The notes: a model not told the origin generated them from the sequence alone. Shown: positions 1-7,750, counted from the stretch's first letter. The stretch: 33,683 nt of DNA from Oscillospiraceae bacterium (GCA_902767395.1 CACXHI010000017.1:1-33683); one strand, 5' to 3'. Program-made: numbers and translations.

Positions 1-276
1 AATCAACCGTCCCTCATGGTCCAGCTCCTCCACGCCGACGCCGTAGGCGACGGACAGCGGCGGGTGCTTGGTGAAAACCGCCGTGCCGGAGTAGCCCTTT
101 TTCTCGGCGGAATACCAGAACTGTTGGTAGCCGGGCAGCTCCAATTCCAACTGGCCCGGCTGCATTTTTGTCTCCTGCAGGGAGAAAAAGTCCGCGTCCA
201 GCGCAGCAAAGGCTTCGGCAAAGCCCTTCCCCATGCAGGCGCGCAGGCCGTTGACGTTCCAGGAAATAAATTTCAT
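1..276 (-). CDS. Exodeoxyribonuclease III, N-terminal part (cut by window edge)
   Basis: Reading the minus strand from ATG at 276-274 gives 92 codons with no stop before the window edge, so the 3' end is missing. The protein opens MKFISWNVNGLRA and continues with FFSLQETKMQP and KGYSGTAVFTK. These are hallmarks of the exonuclease III/AP endonuclease family (EEP fold): the Asn of SWNVNG and the Glu of LQETK are metal and active-site positions. The enzyme incises DNA at abasic sites and degrades 3' ends during base excision repair in the cytoplasm. A GGAGG lies 7 nt before the start. The family is about 250 residues, so roughly a third is visible. XthA and ExoA subtypes cannot be separated from this fragment, so no symbol is given. 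Confidence 0.93.
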   Translation of the reverse strand, partial: MKFISWNVNGLRACMGKGFAEAFAALDADFFSLQETKMQPGQLELELPGYQQFWYSAEKKGYSGTAVFTKHPPLSVAYGVGVEELDHEGRLI

Positions 277-306
277 AGCAGTTCCTCCAAATGCTTTTTC
301 GCCGTT

Positions 307-335
307 ATCCTATCATATTTTCCTCCGAAACGCAA
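307..335 (-). promoter_or_regulatory. Possible sigma-A promoter for the exonuclease III gene
   Basis: On the minus strand a TTGCGT (335-330) is followed after 17 nt by TAGGAT (312-307), about 30 nt before the start codon. Spacing is ideal but both hexamers deviate from consensus, so this is a tentative call. Confidence 0.35.
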
Positions 336-365
336 CGAGTTCTGCGCAATTGTGTGAAAATATGG

Positions 366-394
366 TTGTAAAACGGTGGGGTCTGTGTTACAAT
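366..394 (+). promoter_or_regulatory. Sigma-A type promoter for uppP-mrp
   Basis: TTGTAA at 366-371, a 17-nt spacer and TACAAT at 389-394 fit a vegetative promoter. It lies about 50 nt before the uppP start and is the only obvious promoter for the uppP-mrp pair. Confidence 0.65.
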
Positions 395-444
395 AACCAA
401 ACGGGGCAAATCCGAACGGCCCCGCCAGAAAGGAGTCGGTGCGT

Positions 445-1278
445 TTGAATTTGTCCCTGCTTGAATTGTTGAAGGTCGTGTTTCTCGGGCTTGTGGAGGG
501 CATTACGGAGTGGCTTCCGGTCAGCTCCACGGGGCACATGCTGTTGGTGGATGAATTTCTTCGGCTCGATGCCTCGGACGCCTTCAAGGAGATGTTTTTC
601 GTCGTCATCCAGCTCGGGGCGATTCTTGCCGTGGTGGTGCTGTTCTGGAATCAGCTATGGCCCTTTGCCAGAAGGCCCGAGGGCGGCGTGCTGCTGAAGC
701 AGAAGACAGTCTCCCTCTGGTGCAAGGTCGTGGTGGCCTGCATTCCGGGGGCGGTTGCCGCCCTGCTGCTGGACGATTACATAGACGCCCATCTCTCGAC
801 CCCGGCTGTGATCGCGGCGGCGCTGATCGTCTATGGCGTGGGCTTCCTTGTGGTGGAGCGCTGGAATCGAAGCCGGGCGCCGCGCGTCGGGAATGTGGAG
901 GACATCTCCTATCCGGTTGCGCTGGGCATTGGCCTGTTTCAGGTGCTGTCCATTATTCCCGGCACGTCCCGTTCCGGTGCGACCATCATCGGCGCGCTGA
1001 TTCTGGGAGTGGCGCGGCCGGCGGCTGCGGCGTTTACCTTCCATCTGGCGGTTCCGGTCATGTTCGGCCTGAGCTTTCTCAAGCTGGTCAAATTCGGTCT
1101 GCACTTCACCGGGCAGGAGCTGATGATTCTGCTGGTCGGCATGGCGGTGGCCTTTGCGGTCTCCATGGCGGTGATCCGCTTCCTGATGGCCTACATTCGC
1201 AAGCACGGCTTTGAAATCTTCGGATATTACCGGATCCTTTTGGGAATCCTGATTCTGGCATATTTTTTAATTCTGTAA
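445..1278 (+). CDS. uppP: Undecaprenyl-diphosphatase UppP (BacA family)
   Basis: UppP is a membrane enzyme that dephosphorylates undecaprenyl diphosphate to recycle the lipid carrier for peptidoglycan and other wall polymers; overexpression is classically linked to bacitracin resistance. The two family signatures are clear: VEGITEWLPVSSTGH near the N-terminus and PGTSRSGAT in the middle. Several hydrophobic helices follow, and the length (277 aa) is normal. The frame could open at GTG 439, but the AGGAG at 431-435 is then only 3 nt away. TTG at 445 gives 9 nt spacing and a start matching the usual MNxxELLK form, so TTG 445 is preferred. The gene is followed 14 nt later by the Mrp-like gene, probably co-transcribed. 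Confidence 0.95.
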   Translation: MNLSLLELLKVVFLGLVEGITEWLPVSSTGHMLLVDEFLRLDASDAFKEMFFVVIQLGAILAVVVLFWNQLWPFARRPEGGVLLKQKTVSLWCKVVVACIPGAVAALLLDDYIDAHLSTPAVIAAALIVYGVGFLVVERWNRSRAPRVGNVEDISYPVALGIGLFQVLSIIPGTSRSGATIIGALILGVARPAAAAFTFHLAVPVMFGLSFLKLVKFGLHFTGQELMILLVGMAVAFAVSMAVIRFLMAYIRKHGFEIFGYYRILLGILILAYFLIL

Positions 1279-1292
1279 AGAGGTAGAAAACT

Positions 1293-2111
1293 ATGAGCGA
1301 TTGCACACACGATTGTTCCACCTGCGGGCAGGACTGCGCCTCCCGCTCCGAGGAAAGCCTTCTGGCAAAGCTGAACCCGAAGTCCAAGGTTCGTAAGGTC
1401 TATGCTGTCGTCTCCGGCAAGGGCGGCGTCGGCAAGTCCACCGTCACCTCCATGCTGGCGGTTGCCATGCAGAAGCGCGGCCACCGCACCGCCATTCTGG
1501 ACGCGGACATCACCGGACCTTCCATCCCCAAGGCCTTTGCGCTGGACTCCACGGACGCCTATGAGGACGGTCTGCTGGCGCCTGCCGTCACCCGCACGGG
1601 CATTCAGGTCATGTCTCTGAACCTTCTGCTCGAGAGCGAGACGGCCCCCGTCGTCTGGCGCGGCCCCGTGCTGGCCGGTGCGGTCAAGCAGTTTTGGACG
1701 GACGTGTACTGGGATAACGTGGACTATATGTTCGTCGATATGCCTCCCGGTACCGGCGACGTCCCCCTGACCGTATTCCAGAGCCTTCCCATCGACGGGA
1801 TCATCCTTGTGACCACCCCGCAGGATCTGGTTTCCATGATCGTCGCCAAGGCGGTCGAAATGGCGAATCTGATGCACCTGCCGATCTTCGGAATTGTCGA
1901 GAACTACGCATGGATGACCTGCCCCGACTGCGGCAGAAAGATCGAGGTCTTCGGCAGAAGTCACGTCGAGGAGATGGCCGCCAAGTACGACCTGCCGGTT
2001 CTGGCCCGACTGCCCATCGATCCCAAGGTTGCGGGCTTCATGGACGCCGGCGAGGCCGAGAGCGTTGACACCGCAGATCTGGAGGATGCAGTCAATCTGC
2101 TGGCGAGATAA
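1293..2111 (+). CDS. Mrp/NBP35-family P-loop ATPase, iron-sulfur cluster carrier
   Basis: A 272-aa cytoplasmic protein of the Mrp/ApbC/NBP35 family, which bind and transfer [4Fe-4S] clusters using ATP. The deviant Walker A motif GKGGVGKST is at residues 42-50, followed by DADITGPSIPK and DMPPGTGD. An N-terminal cluster of four cysteines (C4, C8, C11, C15) is typical of the NBP35-like clostridial subgroup. The C-terminal CPDC pair (C210, C213) is the conserved bridging-cluster motif. It sits 14 nt after uppP with a GAGG ribosome binding site. The client proteins are not shown by the sequence; the Rnf subunits and radical SAM enzymes elsewhere in the window would be plausible users, but that is inference. 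Confidence 0.92.
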   Translation: MSDCTHDCSTCGQDCASRSEESLLAKLNPKSKVRKVYAVVSGKGGVGKSTVTSMLAVAMQKRGHRTAILDADITGPSIPKAFALDSTDAYEDGLLAPAVTRTGIQVMSLNLLLESETAPVVWRGPVLAGAVKQFWTDVYWDNVDYMFVDMPPGTGDVPLTVFQSLPIDGIILVTTPQDLVSMIVAKAVEMANLMHLPIFGIVENYAWMTCPDCGRKIEVFGRSHVEEMAAKYDLPVLARLPIDPKVAGFMDAGEAESVDTADLEDAVNLLAR

Positions 2112-2124
2112 TGCAATCTGCGTA

Positions 2125-2164
2125 AAACAACAGGGAACGGAGCCGACTCCGTTCCCTGTTGTTT
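2125..2164. terminator. Bidirectional hairpin between converging mrp and barstar genes
   Basis: A perfect 18-bp inverted repeat (arms 2125-2142 and 2147-2164) with loop CCGA lies between two converging genes and overlaps the barstar stop codon. The arms begin AAAC and end GTTT, giving a short T run on each strand. It probably terminates both transcripts. Confidence 0.75.
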
Positions 2165-2426
2165 ACTTGCGCAGAAGCTTGACGTGACCGCTCTCGGCGG
2201 CGTCTTCCAGCATTCGCAGAAAGCGCTCTGCGTAGTCCCCGAGGCGCTGCGTCAAAAGCGCTTCGTTCTTAATGATCAGGATTCGATCCTTGCCGGGGGT
2301 CGTCAGCGCGTCATAAACCGCATCGAGATTTCTGCCGCAGTCCTCTGAGAGGCACAGCTTCGTCCGCAGAAGGGTGTGAAGGCTCTCCCGGTCTGTGACC
2401 CATTTTCCGTTGATTGTCGCGCGCAT
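2163..2426 (-). CDS. Barstar-family ribonuclease inhibitor (immunity protein)
   Basis: This 87-aa protein matches barstar in size and pattern: an N-terminal strand, then LHTLL, then GRNLDAVYDAL. The two barnase-contacting aspartates of barstar (D35 and D39) fall at the same residue numbers here, in NLDAVYD. Barstar binds the active site of barnase-type RNases and protects the producer's cytoplasm. A TTG in frame at 2432 would have only 1 nt between ribosome binding site and start. ATG 2426 has AAGGAGG 7 nt upstream and begins 2 nt after the stop of the RNase gene, so it is chosen. Tight coupling to the neighbouring barnase-like gene makes an immunity role very likely. Confidence 0.88.
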   Translation of the reverse strand: MRATINGKWVTDRESLHTLLRTKLCLSEDCGRNLDAVYDALTTPGKDRILIIKNEALLTQRLGDYAERFLRMLEDAAESGHVKLLRK

Positions 2427-2428
2427 GG

Positions 2429-3049
2429 TCAATCCTCCTTTGGATAGAGCCGCTCAAAGCTCTCATAATGGTCGGCGGTGTAGTAGATCAGCCCGTCGTT
2501 GGAAAAAATGATCCGTTTTGCGCCCCGGCTCTTCGCGCCAAGGGTGTCAACGTCGCACTCCGTCCACTTGCGGTTCTTCGCGTCCGGCAGCCGTCCCTCG
2601 TAGTTGCCAAAGCGGTTGCCGCCGATACACTTCCCGGCAGCGTAGGGCTCCAACGCGCCGCCGGGCCAGCCCAACGCTTCGGCCTGCTGCTTGGTGATGT
2701 AGTTGGAGGGCAGATGCCCGTAGAGGTGGATGTAGAGGGCGACTTCCTCCTTGCTGTCATAGACGCCGTCCTCCGTGACGGTCAGACCCGGCTCCGTCGA
2801 CGCTGCGGCGGTCGTCACGGCATCTGTGGGGGCAGTGGTCTGCTCCGGGCGCTGGGCAGAGGCGTCCGTGGCGGCCTCCGTGGAAGCGAAAGACGCAGCA
2901 ATCTCCGTCTGCGGGCTTTGCGTGGAGGGTGTGGGAGCCTTGGTGACAATGGAAATGTCGATTTCCGCTTCCGTGGGGGTGGCGCGGGGGCAGCCGGTCA
3001 GACCGACCAGAACCAGCACCGACAGCAGCAGACAGAGCAAACGTTTCAT
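2429..3049 (-). CDS. Secreted barnase-family ribonuclease with lipoprotein signal
   Basis: A 206-aa protein with three parts. Residues 1-20 are a lipoprotein signal peptide ending in the lipobox LTGC (C20). Residues 21-90 are a Thr/Ala/Ser/Pro-rich, probably disordered linker. Residues 95-206 are a barnase/binase-type guanyl-preferring RNase domain. Catalytic positions match barnase: K120 (YITKQQ), E164, R175, R179 and H194 (ADHY). The residue equivalent to barnase R59 is Tyr (Y150, GNYEG). Barnase is normally a free secreted enzyme; the lipobox predicts anchoring to the outer face of the membrane, so it may act at the cell surface or after release. The start is ATG 3049 with GAGG upstream; an earlier in-frame start would bury the signal peptide. 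The adjacent barstar supports a toxin/immunity pair. Confidence 0.9.
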   Translation of the reverse strand: MKRLLCLLLSVLVLVGLTGCPRATPTEAEIDISIVTKAPTPSTQSPQTEIAASFASTEAATDASAQRPEQTTAPTDAVTTAAASTEPGLTVTEDGVYDSKEEVALYIHLYGHLPSNYITKQQAEALGWPGGALEPYAAGKCIGGNRFGNYEGRLPDAKNRKWTECDVDTLGAKSRGAKRIIFSNDGLIYYTADHYESFERLYPKED

Positions 3050-3080
3050 TGCAATCGCCTCTTTTTTGTTTGATATCCCT

Positions 3081-3109
3081 ATTATAGCAATCCGAACCGC
3101 TGTTTGCAA
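3081..3109 (-). promoter_or_regulatory. Sigma-A promoter for the barnase-barstar operon
   Basis: On the minus strand, TTGCAA (3109-3104), a 17-nt spacer and a perfect TATAAT (3086-3081). The predicted transcript starts about 25 nt before the barnase start codon. Confidence 0.75.
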
Positions 3110-3137
3110 GAAAGTTTCGTTTTTTTGCAAAAAAAGC

Positions 3138-3166
3138 TTTGCAAATACAAGAGATTGTGGTACAAT
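3138..3166 (+). promoter_or_regulatory. Upstream promoter candidate for spo0A
   Basis: TTTGCA at 3138-3143, 17 nt, then TACAAT at 3161-3166. It would give a leader of about 240 nt before spo0A. Its position upstream of the 0A-like boxes resembles the vegetative promoter of Bacillus subtilis spo0A. Confidence 0.5.
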
Positions 3167-3224
3167 ACCAGAGGATCACAAAATATTGAATTCTGCCGGA
3201 ACCGCACATCTTCCGACTGTTTTT

Positions 3225-3283
3225 TTCGACTGGGTTCGACAAAAGCTGACCGAATCCGACGGAATTCTTCACAAAAAGTCGAA
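3225..3283 (+). promoter_or_regulatory. Cluster of three Spo0A-box-like sites upstream of spo0A
   Basis: The known 0A box is TGTCGAA. A perfect copy lies on the minus strand at 3241-3235. One-mismatch copies lie at 3231-3225 (minus) and 3277-3283 (plus, AGTCGAA). All three fall between two promoter candidates and about 130-190 nt before the spo0A start, which would allow autoregulation. Binding is inferred. Confidence 0.5.
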
Positions 3284-3323
3284 AAATGGGGTAAAAAACA
3301 GGGTTAAACCTGGGTTTTTATTC

Positions 3324-3352
3324 TTGAAAAGTTCGGAATTTTGTGATAAATT
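3324..3352 (+). promoter_or_regulatory. Proximal promoter candidate for spo0A
   Basis: TTGAAA at 3324-3329, 17 nt, then TAAATT at 3347-3352, about 60 nt before the spo0A start. The -10 is imperfect but the spacing is ideal. With the elements at 3081-3109, 3138-3166 and 3225-3283 this accounts for the 363-nt gene-free stretch 3050-3412; no further gene is seen in it. Confidence 0.5.
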
Positions 3353-3412
3353 AGATTCGCTGAACAGAGAGATAGCAGCGAATCCCACACAGGTAAGGAG
3401 AGGAAACGAACA

Positions 3413-4186
3413 ATGGAAAAACGCACGACCGTCCTGGTCGCGGACGGAAGCGAGGAGTTCTGCGCACAGCTTTCCGGCGCGCTTCAAAACGGAGGGTATC
3501 AGGTGGTGGGGACGGCTGCCGATGGAAATTCCGCCATAGAGCAGATTCGAGCCGCAGCCCCGGAGGTGGTGGTTCTGGATTTGATGCTGCCCAAGGCGGA
3601 CGGAATCACGGTTCTCAAGTCGCTGCCCCGGGAGGGGCGTCCCAAGATCCTGCTGCTTTCCGCGTTTGCGACGGATTACGTCGCCACTGCTGCGGTTGCG
3701 GCTGGGGCGGATTATCTGATGCTCAAGCCCTGTTCGGCGCAGACCGTCGCGCTGCGGGTAGGGGAAATCTTAGAGGCCGAGCGCGCTGCCGCCAACAAAC
3801 GGCAGAGTCAGGCGCCCGACATCGAGACGCTGGTGACAAACGTGATCCACGAGATTGGCGTCCCTGCTCACATTAAGGGCTACCAATATCTGCGGGAGGC
3901 CATCATTATTGCCGTTGGTGATATGGAGGTCATCAACGCGATTACGAAGGTGCTCTATCCGCAGGTCGCTAAGACCTTCTGCACGACGCCCTCCCGTGTC
4001 GAGCGGGCGATCCGTCACGCAATCGAGGTGGCGTGGGATCGGGGCGATTTGGACACGCTCCAGCGCTTCTTCGGCTATACCGTGTCCAATACCAAGGGCA
4101 AGCCCACCAACAGCGAGTTCATTGCCCTGATTGCCGATCGGCTCCAGCTTCAGCTCCGCAGCAGCGGGATGAAGGCGGCCCGGTAA
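3413..4186 (+). CDS. spo0A: Sporulation master regulator Spo0A
   Basis: A 257-aa response regulator with an N-terminal receiver (residues 5-122) and the sporulation-specific C-terminal DNA-binding domain (about 137-250). The phosphoacceptor is D56 (VLDLMLP), with S83 and K105 (LKPC) completing the receiver set. The C-terminal domain carries IHEIGVPAHIKGY and SRVERAIRHAIEVAW, near-invariant Spo0A stretches including the recognition helix, plus GYTVSNTKGKPTNSEFIA. Phosphorylated Spo0A binds 0A boxes and commits the cell to sporulation. One oddity is that the usual acidic pair at the start (D10-D11 in B. subtilis) reads D11-G12 here, removing a normally Mg2+-binding acid. The start has a strong AAGGAG. 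spoIVB, a common clostridial neighbour, is not in this window. Confidence 0.97.
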   Translation: MEKRTTVLVADGSEEFCAQLSGALQNGGYQVVGTAADGNSAIEQIRAAAPEVVVLDLMLPKADGITVLKSLPREGRPKILLLSAFATDYVATAAVAAGADYLMLKPCSAQTVALRVGEILEAERAAANKRQSQAPDIETLVTNVIHEIGVPAHIKGYQYLREAIIIAVGDMEVINAITKVLYPQVAKTFCTTPSRVERAIRHAIEVAWDRGDLDTLQRFFGYTVSNTKGKPTNSEFIALIADRLQLQLRSSGMKAAR

Positions 4187-4200
4187 AATGCAGATTACGC

Positions 4201-4240
4201 ATCGGCACCCGCGTTTCGGTTTTGAAACGCGGGTGCCGAT
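4201..4240. terminator. Hairpin downstream of spo0A, shared with the converging LCP gene
   Basis: A perfect 17-bp stem (4201-4217 with 4224-4240) and loop GGTTTT lie 14 nt after the spo0A stop and 21 nt beyond the end of the converging LCP gene. There is no long T-tract, only CGTTTG on the plus strand. The position argues for bidirectional termination. Confidence 0.65.
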
Positions 4241-4261
4241 ACGTTTGTTGGCAGCTTTGAA

Positions 4262-5416
4262 TCAGTCCGCTCGGGTGTAGAAGACCTGAAGCACGGCCTC
4301 AAAAAGGTCGGTTTCGTCGAGATAATAGATCGTACTGCCGTTGTATTTCTCGAAGGAGCCCTGCACCGTGCGAAGGTTGAACTGTGCGCCGTGACTGAGA
4401 AAGACGGAGCTGAGGAAGGTCACGTCGGGAATGTCCAGATTGGTCACGATATAAGGCGACAGGACGGAGAACAGATCCACGGGGAAGGTGAGCTTCTGCT
4501 TCGTGCGTGCGACAGCCAGCTTCGTGAATTCCTGAAGATATTGCTTCTGCCGCTCCATTCGCTTTGCGTTGGCGTCAATGTCGCCGGTTCTGGAGCGGAT
4601 ATAGCGATCTAAACCGTAGCCATGAAGCTCCACCAAATCGCCCTGCTTGACTTTGGTACCGTCCGAAAGACGAAAATCAGTGAGCGATTTCACGGTAACG
4701 CCGCCCACAATCTCATTCGCCTCCGTGATTCCGTCCATGTCGATGGACAGATACGCGCTGATCGGAAGACCGAAGAGCAGGCGGGAAACAGCGCGGACGG
4801 TGTTCTCGCAGCTCGTCTCCCGCCCGTTGCCATAGGCGTAGGCGAGCGTGATCTGTTCAAACCGCGTGCCGAGGAAGCGGTTGCCGATCGAGTAGACGTC
4901 CACCTCAGCGTTGGTCTCCCGGGAAATCTCCAGCAGATTTGTCTCGCCGGTGACGGTGTCCAACCCCGCCAGCAGGATGACGTCGGACTGACCGCCGTTG
5001 CCCGGAAGCGTTTCATTTTGAACGGTGCGGTCAATGCCCAGCAGCAGAACCGTCGTGAGGTTGCGATTGAGCTCATAGACGTGCCCCTGATACACGACGG
5101 TGGTGCCGTTGTTCAGGCTTAAGATGTATTCCTCAGCCGCCGCACCGTCGGGAACCTCCGTCAAAATGGGGATGGACTGGGCCCCGCGCGCGATGGAGGT
5201 GCCGAAATCAACCTTTTGAACGTCGCCATACACCAGCATCCGTCCGCCGCCCAGAAGAACGTCCGCATAGGTCAGCAGCTTGATCGCTTCCGTCCCGATT
5301 CGGGCAAGCACGAGAAGTAGCAGGACGGCAATCGCGGCGCTTCGGGCAGAACGGCGGGGTTGCCTGTCGGCAGTCTGCGCTTCAAATCGACCTCTATTTT
5401 GTTGGCGCATCGTCAA
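4262..5416 (-). CDS. LytR-CpsA-Psr (LCP) family cell-wall protein
   Basis: A 384-aa membrane-anchored protein: basic cytoplasmic tail, one transmembrane helix (about 27-48), then an extracytoplasmic LCP domain. LCP signatures are visible as TVLLLGIDR (D129, R130), GGQSDVILLAGLD (D145) and LLEISRETNAEV (R166), followed by YGLDRYIRSR. LCP enzymes transfer undecaprenyl-linked glycopolymers to peptidoglycan; the polymer used here is unknown. The start lies inside the end of the sortase gene (about 23-nt overlap), so translation is probably coupled. TTG 5416 has AAGGAG at 6 nt; ATG 5410 is 12 nt away and is the alternative start. Confidence 0.87.
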   Translation of the reverse strand: MTMRQQNRGRFEAQTADRQPRRSARSAAIAVLLLLVLARIGTEAIKLLTYADVLLGGGRMLVYGDVQKVDFGTSIARGAQSIPILTEVPDGAAAEEYILSLNNGTTVVYQGHVYELNRNLTTVLLLGIDRTVQNETLPGNGGQSDVILLAGLDTVTGETNLLEISRETNAEVDVYSIGNRFLGTRFEQITLAYAYGNGRETSCENTVRAVSRLLFGLPISAYLSIDMDGITEANEIVGGVTVKSLTDFRLSDGTKVKQGDLVELHGYGLDRYIRSRTGDIDANAKRMERQKQYLQEFTKLAVARTKQKLTFPVDLFSVLSPYIVTNLDIPDVTFLSSVFLSHGAQFNLRTVQGSFEKYNGSTIYYLDETDLFEAVLQVFYTRAD

Positions 5417-6272
5417 TCAGCACTCCTTGAATCAGATAGCGGCTGGCGCCGTGTTCGAGACAGGTGCTCAACACCACCAGCTTGTCCTCTGTCGTCACCT
5501 CGACGTCCTTTCGGACGGAACGGATCATGGACTTCGGCTCCAGAATATAGTTTTGAATCCAGTTTTGATACACGCGGTCATCCGAAAAATCGAAGCTGTT
5601 GAGCAGATGCCGCGTGTCAAACTGAATCGCGGCTGCGATTCGATAGGTCAGAAGGTGGCCCGGCGTGTAAATGTAGAAGAACTCATGCTTGTCGAAGAAG
5701 TCGGCGTCTCGGAAGTAGACCAAATTGGAAAACATCGTCCCGTCAAGCATATTATGTCCGTAAACGACGGTGACCCGATCAGAAAAATCCTTGGCGTTGG
5801 CCTTCTGTGTGTAAATACAACCCGCAAAGAGATAATTGCGGTGGATGTCCTTGTGGAGATAGAAGTTGTCGTTATCCTCCGGCCTGGACTGAAGCACGGG
5901 AAGGTCAATATCCGGTTTTTCCGGCCCCATCGGAAGGTAGATCCATGCGTAAACGTCCGGGTTGATTTCCGTCAGGGCGGCGAAGTCCACCGGATTGTCG
6001 GCCAGAGGCGGCTGAGTCGTCTCTGTGCCCGTTTCCGTCTCCGTGGCGGGCAGCGACGTGGCCTGTGCGTCCGCTGGAAGCGTTGTGGTTGCCAGCCCGG
6101 TGGTAATCGAGGGGTAGGTCGTGTGGAATTCGCTGGGATTGAGGCTTCGCTCCCACGGGCGGCGAGAGAGGACCCAATAGATTACGCTGCCGAGCAGGAG
6201 AACCAAAGACAGGACCAGCGCAATGCCCCAAAGCCGCTTGGAGCGTCTGCGTTGTTTGGAGTTGTCAGCCAT
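5394..6272 (-). CDS. Class B sortase
   Basis: A 292-aa cysteine transpeptidase anchored by one N-terminal transmembrane helix (about 14-36), followed by a Thr-rich linker (50-90) and the sortase domain. The catalytic residues are visible as H173 (YGHNM), C271 (VLSTC) and R278 (GASRYL). The NPDVYAWI motif and the spacing are typical of class B (SrtB-like) sortases, which attach secreted proteins to the wall. No protein with a recognisable sorting signal is in the window, so the substrate is unknown. The gene follows trkH by 23 nt, ends in TAG and overlaps the LCP gene. An AAAGGA lies upstream of the ATG. Confidence 0.92.
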   Translation of the reverse strand: MADNSKQRRRSKRLWGIALVLSLVLLLGSVIYWVLSRRPWERSLNPSEFHTTYPSITTGLATTTLPADAQATSLPATETETGTETTQPPLADNPVDFAALTEINPDVYAWIYLPMGPEKPDIDLPVLQSRPEDNDNFYLHKDIHRNYLFAGCIYTQKANAKDFSDRVTVVYGHNMLDGTMFSNLVYFRDADFFDKHEFFYIYTPGHLLTYRIAAAIQFDTRHLLNSFDFSDDRVYQNWIQNYILEPKSMIRSVRKDVEVTTEDKLVVLSTCLEHGASRYLIQGVLIDDAPTK

Positions 6273-6295
6273 GGGAAAGCCGTCCTTTCTGCGTT

Positions 6296-7741
6296 TTAAT
6301 TTTTTCTCCAGATGCCTGGGGAGAGAGAAATCAGCATGGGATAAATCTCCAACCGGCCGAAGAGCATGGCAAAGGATAGCAGAACCTTGCAGACCGGCGA
6401 GTATCCGGCGTAGCTCGCAGCCGGGCCGACCAAGTTCAGGCCGGGACCGATGTTGTTGTAGCAGGCTGCGACGGCAGTAAAATTCGACACGCCGTCAAAG
6501 CCGGGCTGAAAAGAAAGCAGAAACCAGAATGCGACAAAAAGACCGACGTAAATTGCAAAATAGGTGCTGACGCTGATCAGCGTGCTGCTGTCCACCGGCC
6601 TGCCTTCAAAGCGCACCGAGGTCACGGCGCGGGGATGCAGAAGGTGGCGAATCTCCCGCCGAAAGGTCTTGAACAGCAATACCAGCCGCGACACCTTGAG
6701 CCCGCCTGCGGTGGAGCCGGCGCACGCGCCGATGAACATCAAAAGAACAAGAAGCATCCGGGACAGGGTTGGCCACGTGTCGAAGTTCGCGGTGGAATAG
6801 CCGGTCGTCGAGGAGATCGTGGTGACCTGGAAAAAGGCGTGCCGCAGGGATTCGGAGAAGCTGGGAAACAGCGGGCGGATGTTCCAGCAGATCAACCCGG
6901 TGGCGACGAGCACGATCCCCACGTAGGTCCACAGCTCCTCGCTGCGGAAGGCGGCCCGGAACCGCCGCATGATGAGCAGAAAAAAGAGGTTGAAATTGAT
7001 GCCGAAGAGCATCATAAACACCGCAATCACCCATTGGAGGTAGGGACTGTACCCGGCAAGCGAGTCGGCTTTGATTCCGAACCCGCCGGTGCCCGCGGTG
7101 CCGAAGGTGTGAACGGCGCTGTCAAACAGCGGCATTCCGCCTGCGACCAGAAGCAAAAACTCCAGAACGGTCAGGGCAATGTAGAGCAGATAGAGCAGCT
7201 TTGCGGTATCTCCGAGCTTGGGCGAGAGCTTGCCCATGGTGGGCCCGGGCATTTCCGCGCGCAGGATATGAATGGTCCGCCCGGAGAGATTAGGCATGAC
7301 TGCAACCATCAGCACCAGAACCCCCATACCGCCGATCCAGTGGGTGAAGCTCCGCCAAAAGAGCATCGAGCGGCTCATGACCTCCACGTCGGTGAGAATG
7401 GAGGCGCCTGTGGTGGTGAAGCCCGAGACGGTTTCAAAGAATGCGTCCACAAAGCACGGAATCTCACCGCTGAGCACGAAGGGCAGCGCGCCCAACGCGG
7501 AGACGATGACCCACGCCAACGCAGTGATGAGAAAGCCCTCGCGGGCATAGATTACCTGACTGTCCGGGCGGAATACCTTGATGAAGAGCAAGCCAAGCCC
7601 CAGCGAGAGGGCAATCGTCAGCAGCAGGGGGAGCTGCCCCCCATCCCAGTAGTAGACCGACACCGCAAGCGGAAGGGCAAGCACTGCGCCCTCCAGCAGC
7701 AGAATGCGGCCAATCGTATAGAAGACCATTTTCCGATTCAT
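6296..7741 (-). CDS. TrkH-family potassium uptake channel subunit
   Basis: A 481-aa polytopic protein of the Trk/Ktr/HKT superfamily, the membrane pore for K+ (sometimes Na+) uptake. The four pore-loop repeats can be seen: VSGFTTTGAS, FGTAGTGGFG, ISSTTGYST and a C-terminal CYNNIGPG. The conserved FWRSFTHWIGGMGVLVL after the first pore loop is typical of TrkH. The gene starts 9 nt after the trkA stop with GGAGG overlapping the junction, so the pair is clearly co-expressed. It is a second pore gene in addition to the KtrB-like one upstream. Ion selectivity and which RCK subunit gates which pore are not shown by the sequence. Confidence 0.94.
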   Translation of the reverse strand: MNRKMVFYTIGRILLLEGAVLALPLAVSVYYWDGGQLPLLLTIALSLGLGLLFIKVFRPDSQVIYAREGFLITALAWVIVSALGALPFVLSGEIPCFVDAFFETVSGFTTTGASILTDVEVMSRSMLFWRSFTHWIGGMGVLVLMVAVMPNLSGRTIHILRAEMPGPTMGKLSPKLGDTAKLLYLLYIALTVLEFLLLVAGGMPLFDSAVHTFGTAGTGGFGIKADSLAGYSPYLQWVIAVFMMLFGINFNLFFLLIMRRFRAAFRSEELWTYVGIVLVATGLICWNIRPLFPSFSESLRHAFFQVTTISSTTGYSTANFDTWPTLSRMLLVLLMFIGACAGSTAGGLKVSRLVLLFKTFRREIRHLLHPRAVTSVRFEGRPVDSSTLISVSTYFAIYVGLFVAFWFLLSFQPGFDGVSNFTAVAACYNNIGPGLNLVGPAASYAGYSPVCKVLLSFAMLFGRLEIYPMLISLSPGIWRKN

Positions 7742-7750
7742 GGAGGCCTC

